Assembly: GCA_003662515.1 (NCBI GenBank)
Contig: QMYF01000007.1
Span: forward strand, 1 to 9,286
Length of the DNA stretch: 9,286 nt
Direction of reading: 5' to 3'
From: Candidatus Hecatellales archaeon
GTDB taxonomy: Archaea; Thermoproteota; Bathyarchaeia; Hecatellales; Hecatellaceae
In this document: positions 6,814 to 9,286 of the stretch, piece after piece
Layout: each line of letters begins with the position of its first letter
How positions within the stretch are numbered: position 1 is the stretch's first letter
Translations under genes and position numbers: made by a program
The notes under the pieces: model-generated
The model's input: the letters and a program-made list of their open reading frames with translations, nothing else
Databases searched by the model: none
What the model was told of the DNA's origin: nothing

Positions 6814-7566
6814 CTAATGCCAGCCTGTAAACTTCCTGTCGAAAAGCTCCTCAGGCTTAACCTTGCGCTCATGGAGGATTGTGGCTACCAAAGCGCCTGA
6901 AACCCCCAGCTCAGCAAGCCTCTCCAAATCTTTAATCCCCCTCACACCCCCGCCTACCAGAATTTCTCCATCGAATTTTTCTAATGCCACGTTTAGAAGC
7001 TCTAGGTTTACGCCTTTGCCTACTCCAACCCTAGCCAAATCTAGCAGGATGAGCTGGGAAACCTGAAGGCTTTTAAGGGCTTCAAGAAAACCTTCAACCT
7101 TCAAATTTTTCAGTTCAGGGTTGCCAGCTAAAAGTTCTCCTTCAAAGGTGTCAAGGCTCACAGTAACCTTGGCTTCTCCGCAGGCTTTGAGGACTTGGGA
7201 GAGAAAGTCTAAGCTTGGAAGAGTTTCTGTAGCTAAAATTGCTCTTGAGGCTCCAGCCTTAAAGGCTTCCTCAACCTCTTCAAGCCTCCTGAAGCCGCCG
7301 TCAACCATTATTTGAAGGCTGGTGGAGCCTGAGAGTTCGCCTAGAAGAGGGCTGTTTAAAGGCTTTTTACCAGTTATGGCGTCGAGATCCGCTAGGTAAA
7401 GCTCCCTAAACCCGTATACGGCTTCAAAGGCTCGGGCAAGCTCAACCGGGTCCGGAGCAGATGCAAGCCAAGACTTAACAGGCTGATAGCGGCCTCTTTC
7501 ACCTTTCCTCGCGTGGACAGCTACGCCTTCTTTCACGTCTAGGACGGGGATAACGCGGAACCTCAA
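6814..7566 (-). CDS. HisA/HisF-related TIM-barrel protein (COG1411 type), function unknown
   Basis: This is a 250-aa beta/alpha barrel related to the histidine-pathway isomerase HisA but belonging to the archaeal COG1411/TIGR00734 side family. Evidence is the N-terminus VIPVLDVKEGVAVHARKGER, the diagnostic LYLADLDAITG (57-66), VDGG (88-91), VSLDTFEG (D139), DLARVGVGKG and the phosphate-binding GGGVRG (205-210) with SGALVATILH. Aspartates at 10 and 139 match the places of the two catalytic acids of HisA, so an isomerase-like reaction on a sugar-phosphate substrate is plausible. True HisA sequences begin differently, and no other his gene is nearby. I recall relatives being linked to tetrahydromethanopterin or methanofuran pathways, but cannot confirm this here. 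The start is TTG at 7566, overlapping the upstream ThiI-like TGA as TTGA, with GGAGG 11 nt before it. The two genes are therefore translationally coupled. Confidence 0.82.
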   Translation of the reverse strand: MRFRVIPVLDVKEGVAVHARKGERGRYQPVKSWLASAPDPVELARAFEAVYGFRELYLADLDAITGKKPLNSPLLGELSGSTSLQIMVDGGFRRLEEVEEAFKAGASRAILATETLPSLDFLSQVLKACGEAKVTVSLDTFEGELLAGNPELKNLKVEGFLEALKSLQVSQLILLDLARVGVGKGVNLELLNVALEKFDGEILVGGGVRGIKDLERLAELGVSGALVATILHERKVKPEELFDRKFTGWH

Positions 7567-8201
7567 ACCTTTAGGGTCCTCCGTTCGGCTAGGGTTCTAG
7601 AAACCATCTGGTTTAAGGGAAGTTTCCCCTCCAACTCTTTAACTTTTTCTAGGCTAGCCTTAGTAGCAGGCTTTTTCGGGGCGGCCTTGCAGCTGGCAGG
7701 GTTTGAAGCTGAAATAGGGTAGGTTCCTATGTGTCTGGCTAGGGAGACTATTTCCTCCTTGTTTAGGCCTAGAAGCGGCCTTAAAACGGGTAGAAGGGAG
7801 GCTTCATCCTCCACCTTAAGGTTTGCCAAGGTTTGACTGGCAACCTGGCCTAGGCTATCTCCCGTGGCTAAGGCTTCACAGCCCTCTTTTAAGGCAAGCT
7901 GGGAGGCAACCCTAAGCATAAACCTTTTGCAGAGCACGCAAACATAGTTTGGACTTCCCGTCTTTAAAAATTCTTGAAGGTTTCCACCGTGAGGTACTAG
8001 GTGAAGCCTGGTAAGGTTTGCATGCTTCTTAAGTTGACGGCAGACAGCTAAAACCCTTTCAACTTCTTCTTTTGGGAGGAAGGGGTAGCCTTGGAAGAAG
8101 ATGGCTTCAACCTCTAGCTGTGGCTGTTTCCCTAGAAGGTAGCCTGCTACGGGGGAGTCTATCCCGCCGGAAAGTAGGAGGAGAATTCTGGTTTTAGCCA
8201 A
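7563..8201 (-). CDS. ThiI-like PP-loop sulfurtransferase domain protein, lacking NFLD/THUMP domains
   Basis: This 212-aa protein corresponds to only the catalytic adenylation domain of ThiI, which makes 4-thiouridine at tRNA position 8. The PP-loop SGGIDSPVAGYLL (11-23) starts almost at the N-terminus, where full ThiI would have about 170 residues of ferredoxin-like and THUMP RNA-binding domains. Strong ThiI marks follow: YVCVLCKRFMLRVA (86-99), ATGDSLGQVASQTLANL (112-128) and PLLGLNKEEI. C88, C91 and C171 match in order and spacing, as I remember it, the three cysteines that hold an Fe-S cluster in methanogen ThiI. There is no rhodanese domain. It starts at TTG 8201 with GGAGGG 5 nt upstream. 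It is the first gene of a two-gene unit with the HisA-like gene. It could thiolate tRNA with a separate THUMP partner, or act on another substrate such as a thiazole precursor. Confidence 0.85.
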   Translation of the reverse strand: MAKTRILLLLSGGIDSPVAGYLLGKQPQLEVEAIFFQGYPFLPKEEVERVLAVCRQLKKHANLTRLHLVPHGGNLQEFLKTGSPNYVCVLCKRFMLRVASQLALKEGCEALATGDSLGQVASQTLANLKVEDEASLLPVLRPLLGLNKEEIVSLARHIGTYPISASNPASCKAAPKKPATKASLEKVKELEGKLPLNQMVSRTLAERRTLKV

Positions 8202-8237
8202 GGCTTCCCTCCGATATGATTAAATGGCGGGCTGAAG

Positions 8238-8248
8238 TATTATTTTTA
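8238..8248. promoter_or_regulatory. Shared AT-rich element between divergent thiI-like and kaiC-like genes
   Basis: The plus strand reads TATTATTTTTA and the minus strand TAAAAATAATA. Read rightward, it predicts transcription near 8270 and a leader of about 27 nt to the KaiC start at 8298. Read leftward, it predicts a leader of about 17 nt to the ThiI-like start, including its GGAGGG ribosome site. Two overlapping promoters are inferred. Confidence 0.45.
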
Positions 8249-8282
8249 GGTTTAACGGCTTTTTGGCTTGGAGGCAACTATC

Positions 8283-8289
8283 GGAGGTG
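8283..8289 (+). promoter_or_regulatory. Ribosome binding site that decides the kaiC-like start
   Basis: GGAGGTG is a near-perfect anti-16S match, 8 nt before the TTG at 8298. Taking the earlier TTG at 8268 would translate this site into a run of five glycines, and no ribosome site precedes that TTG. The later start is therefore preferred. Confidence 0.7.
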
Positions 8290-8297
8290 GCGGAGGT

Positions 8298-9059
8298 TTG
8301 GCTGTCGAAAGGGTTAAAACGGGCATTGAAGGTTTAGATGAGATACTTCATGGAGGTATTCCGCGGAGGAATATTGTGCTTCTCTCCGGTGGGCCTGGAA
8401 CAGGTAAAACCATTCTGGCTCAGCAGTTTCTCTTTAACGGCCTTCTGGCTGGTGAACCTGGCGTTTACGTGGCTTTAGAGGAGCATCCTGTCCAGGTTAG
8501 GGTTAACATGGCTCAATTCGGCTGGGAAGTTAGAAAATTTGAGGAGGAAGGCCTTTTCGCCATTGTGGACGCCTTCACTGGAGGCATAGGTGAGGCTGCC
8601 AGAAGGGAGCGGTACGTGGTTAGGGCTCCCGACGAGTTTGAAGCCATGGTTGACGTTTTAAGGGCGGCGGTGAGAGATGTGGGAGCTGTCAGAGCTGTAG
8701 TCGACTCGGTTACCACCCTCTACATTACGAAGCCTGTGGCAGCTCGGGGAATAGTTATGCAGCTTAAACGTGTTCTCTCAGGGTTGGGCTGCACCAGCTT
8801 CCTGATTTCACAGGTCAGTGTAACGGAGAGAGGGTTTGGAGGCCCCGGTGTCGAGCATGCTGCCGACGGAATTATCCGGCTGGACCTAGACGAAATCAAA
8901 GGTCGACTTTACCGAAGCCTTATAGTCTGGAAGATGAGGGGGACAAGCCACTCCATGAATAGGCATCCCTTCGAAATAACCGACCGGGGAATAATTGTTC
9001 ACGCTAAGAAAACTCTCTCCGTGGGGGTTTCTCAGGGGGAGGTGTTGAGTCATGAGTGA
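8298..9059 (+). CDS. Single-domain KaiC-like RecA-superfamily ATPase
   Basis: This is a cytoplasmic P-loop ATPase with one KaiC domain, 253 aa from the chosen TTG. The classic opening [15 protein letters not shown] (8-22) precedes Walker A GGPGTGKT (31-38), the catalytic glutamate pair in VALEEHP (E61, E62), the Walker B aspartate in [13 protein letters not shown] (D136) and the KaiC-type WKMRGTSHS (211-219). Archaea carry many such proteins; some bind protein kinases or regulate motility and signalling, and no kaiA or kaiB is here, so a circadian clock is not implied. The longer version from TTG 8268 would add ten residues encoded mostly by the ribosome site. The next gene starts 8 nt before this one ends, behind GGAGGTG, so both proteins are probably made together. 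Confidence 0.92.
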   Translation: MAVERVKTGIEGLDEILHGGIPRRNIVLLSGGPGTGKTILAQQFLFNGLLAGEPGVYVALEEHPVQVRVNMAQFGWEVRKFEEEGLFAIVDAFTGGIGEAARRERYVVRAPDEFEAMVDVLRAAVRDVGAVRAVVDSVTTLYITKPVAARGIVMQLKRVLSGLGCTSFLISQVSVTERGFGGPGVEHAADGIIRLDLDEIKGRLYRSLIVWKMRGTSHSMNRHPFEITDRGIIVHAKKTLSVGVSQGEVLSHE

Positions 9060-9286
9060 GGTTCCCTTAAGCCCTGTTGGAAAAGAGGAGATTCACAGGC
9101 TGGAGTCAGCCCTCCTGGTTGGAACCCTTTTCAGGCCTGAAGTTTTGGAGGAGCTTCGAGACCCCACTGAAAGGCTTACCTGGGTGGACTCCTTAGCCGT
9201 CGCTGCTGCCGCCCTAGCCAGAGAAAAAGCAAAGATGCCTGTCAGCCGGATAGCTGAAGAGTTAGGGCGCTCCGAAGCCACCATTA
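9052..9286 (+). CDS. Predicted helix-turn-helix regulator next to KaiC, 3'-truncated by the window edge
   Basis: The first 78 codons of a protein are visible, starting at ATG 9052 behind a full ribosome site (GGAGGTG, 9038-9044, 7 nt spacing) inside the end of the KaiC-like gene. The N-terminus reads [20 protein letters not shown], followed by an acidic amphipathic stretch ([20 protein letters not shown]) and an alanine-rich helix. The segment [17 protein letters not shown] has the spacing of the first helix and the start of the recognition helix of a HTH domain. This looks like the archaeal COG1318-type predicted regulators that I recall next to KaiC genes; the family name is tentative. The overlap suggests stoichiometric expression with the ATPase. 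A DNA-binding or KaiC-partner role is inferred. Confidence 0.7.
   Translation, partial: MSEVPLSPVGKEEIHRLESALLVGTLFRPEVLEELRDPTERLTWVDSLAVAAAALAREKAKMPVSRIAEELGRSEATI

Larger units (their letters stand above)
1..9286. other. Over-represented hexamer AAGCCT/AGGCTT throughout the window
   Basis: By eye I count about 58 copies of AAGCCT or its complement AGGCTT, where 4-5 are expected in random sequence of this length. Copies fall on both strands, in all three codon phases and in leaders. Examples are the gap near 3824, the yjbQ leader (3905-3910) and the glyS start (6078-6083). They are spread across most genes and are sparser after 8210. The base after AGGCTT is most often C. No fixed spacing or palindrome was seen. 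Confidence 0.55.

Noticed and set aside
6814..7566. Calling this gene hisA
   Set aside because: The LYLADLDAITG and VHARKGER segments are those of the COG1411 side family, and there is no his operon around it.
7563..8201. QueC or TtcA/TtuA-type PP-loop protein
   Set aside because: The SGGIDSPVA loop, VCVLCKRFM and TGDSLGQVASQT are specific to ThiI. TtcA/TtuA have different CxxC arrangements.
8513..8716. Small antisense open frame within the KaiC-like gene
   Set aside because: It is a serine/threonine/alanine-rich shadow frame with no ribosome site, opposite conserved ATPase sequence.
8298..9059. Circadian clock protein KaiC
   Set aside because: It has only one KaiC domain, no kaiA or kaiB nearby, and sits in an archaeal context where single-domain relatives are common.
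9093..9284. Minus-strand open frame at the right edge
   Set aside because: The plus strand here is the continuation of a gene with a perfect ribosome site and HTH-like sequence, so the antisense frame is a shadow.
1..9286. tRNA genes, CRISPR arrays, insertion sequences, att sites
   Set aside because: The gaps were scanned by eye on both strands: no cloverleaf, no regularly spaced repeat, no transposase or integrase, and no terminal inverted repeats. The frequent AGGCTT word is irregularly spaced and not CRISPR-like.

Overview
The window looks like a gene-dense, roughly GC-balanced piece of an archaeal chromosome. The archaeal signature genes are a tRNA-splicing endonuclease (EndA), a eukaryote/archaeal-type glycyl-tRNA synthetase, a DUF47 PhoU-like protein, a COG1411-type HisA relative, and a single-domain KaiC ATPase followed by a helix-turn-helix protein. 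A soluble group 3b [NiFe] hydrogenase and a possible crenarchaeal-type loop in EndA suggest an anaerobic member of the Thermoproteota/Bathyarchaeia side of the archaea. That placement is inference; no rRNA or other decisive marker is present.

Layout. Positions 1-2563 (+) hold the 3' part of a cytoplasmic NAD(P)-linked hydrogenase operon: gamma (partial at the left edge), delta and alpha, with overlapping stop/start codons. A pyrimidine-rich gap of 16 nt separates it from the convergent pair endA and a DUF47 PhoU-like gene (2580-3809, -). A 100-nt divergent promoter region leads to a YjbQ-family gene (3910-4323, +). Its stop codon overlaps the stop codon of glyS (4320-6080, -). A second divergent gap leads to a MarC-family membrane protein (+). 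This converges with a 3-nt gap on a translationally coupled pair (6814-8201, -): a ThiI-like PP-loop protein without its usual N-terminal RNA-binding domains, and a COG1411 HisA-like TIM barrel. A third divergent gap leads to a KaiC-like ATPase and, overlapping it by 8 nt, a HTH protein cut off by the right edge.

How the genes fit together. Gamma, delta and alpha form the electron path of one enzyme: NAD(P)H to FAD and [2Fe-2S] in gamma, [4Fe-4S] in delta, and the Ni-Fe site in alpha. EndA, GlyRS and probably the ThiI-like protein act on tRNA. KaiC and the HTH protein look like an ATPase/regulator pair. The rest is housekeeping, with no functional link visible beyond operon structure. No tRNA, rRNA, CRISPR, insertion sequence or integrase was seen, and no gene-free stretch exceeds about 120 nt.

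The most unusual feature is not a gene. The hexamer AAGCCT, with its complement AGGCTT, occurs about 58 times by eye count, against 4-5 expected for random sequence. It occurs on both strands, in all three codon phases, and also in leader regions. Other points worth a second look are the stand-alone ThiI catalytic domain with an intact cysteine triad, the four-residue maturation tail on the hydrogenase large subunit, heavy use of TTG starts (5 of 11 genes), and two starts that probably need moving (MarC and KaiC).
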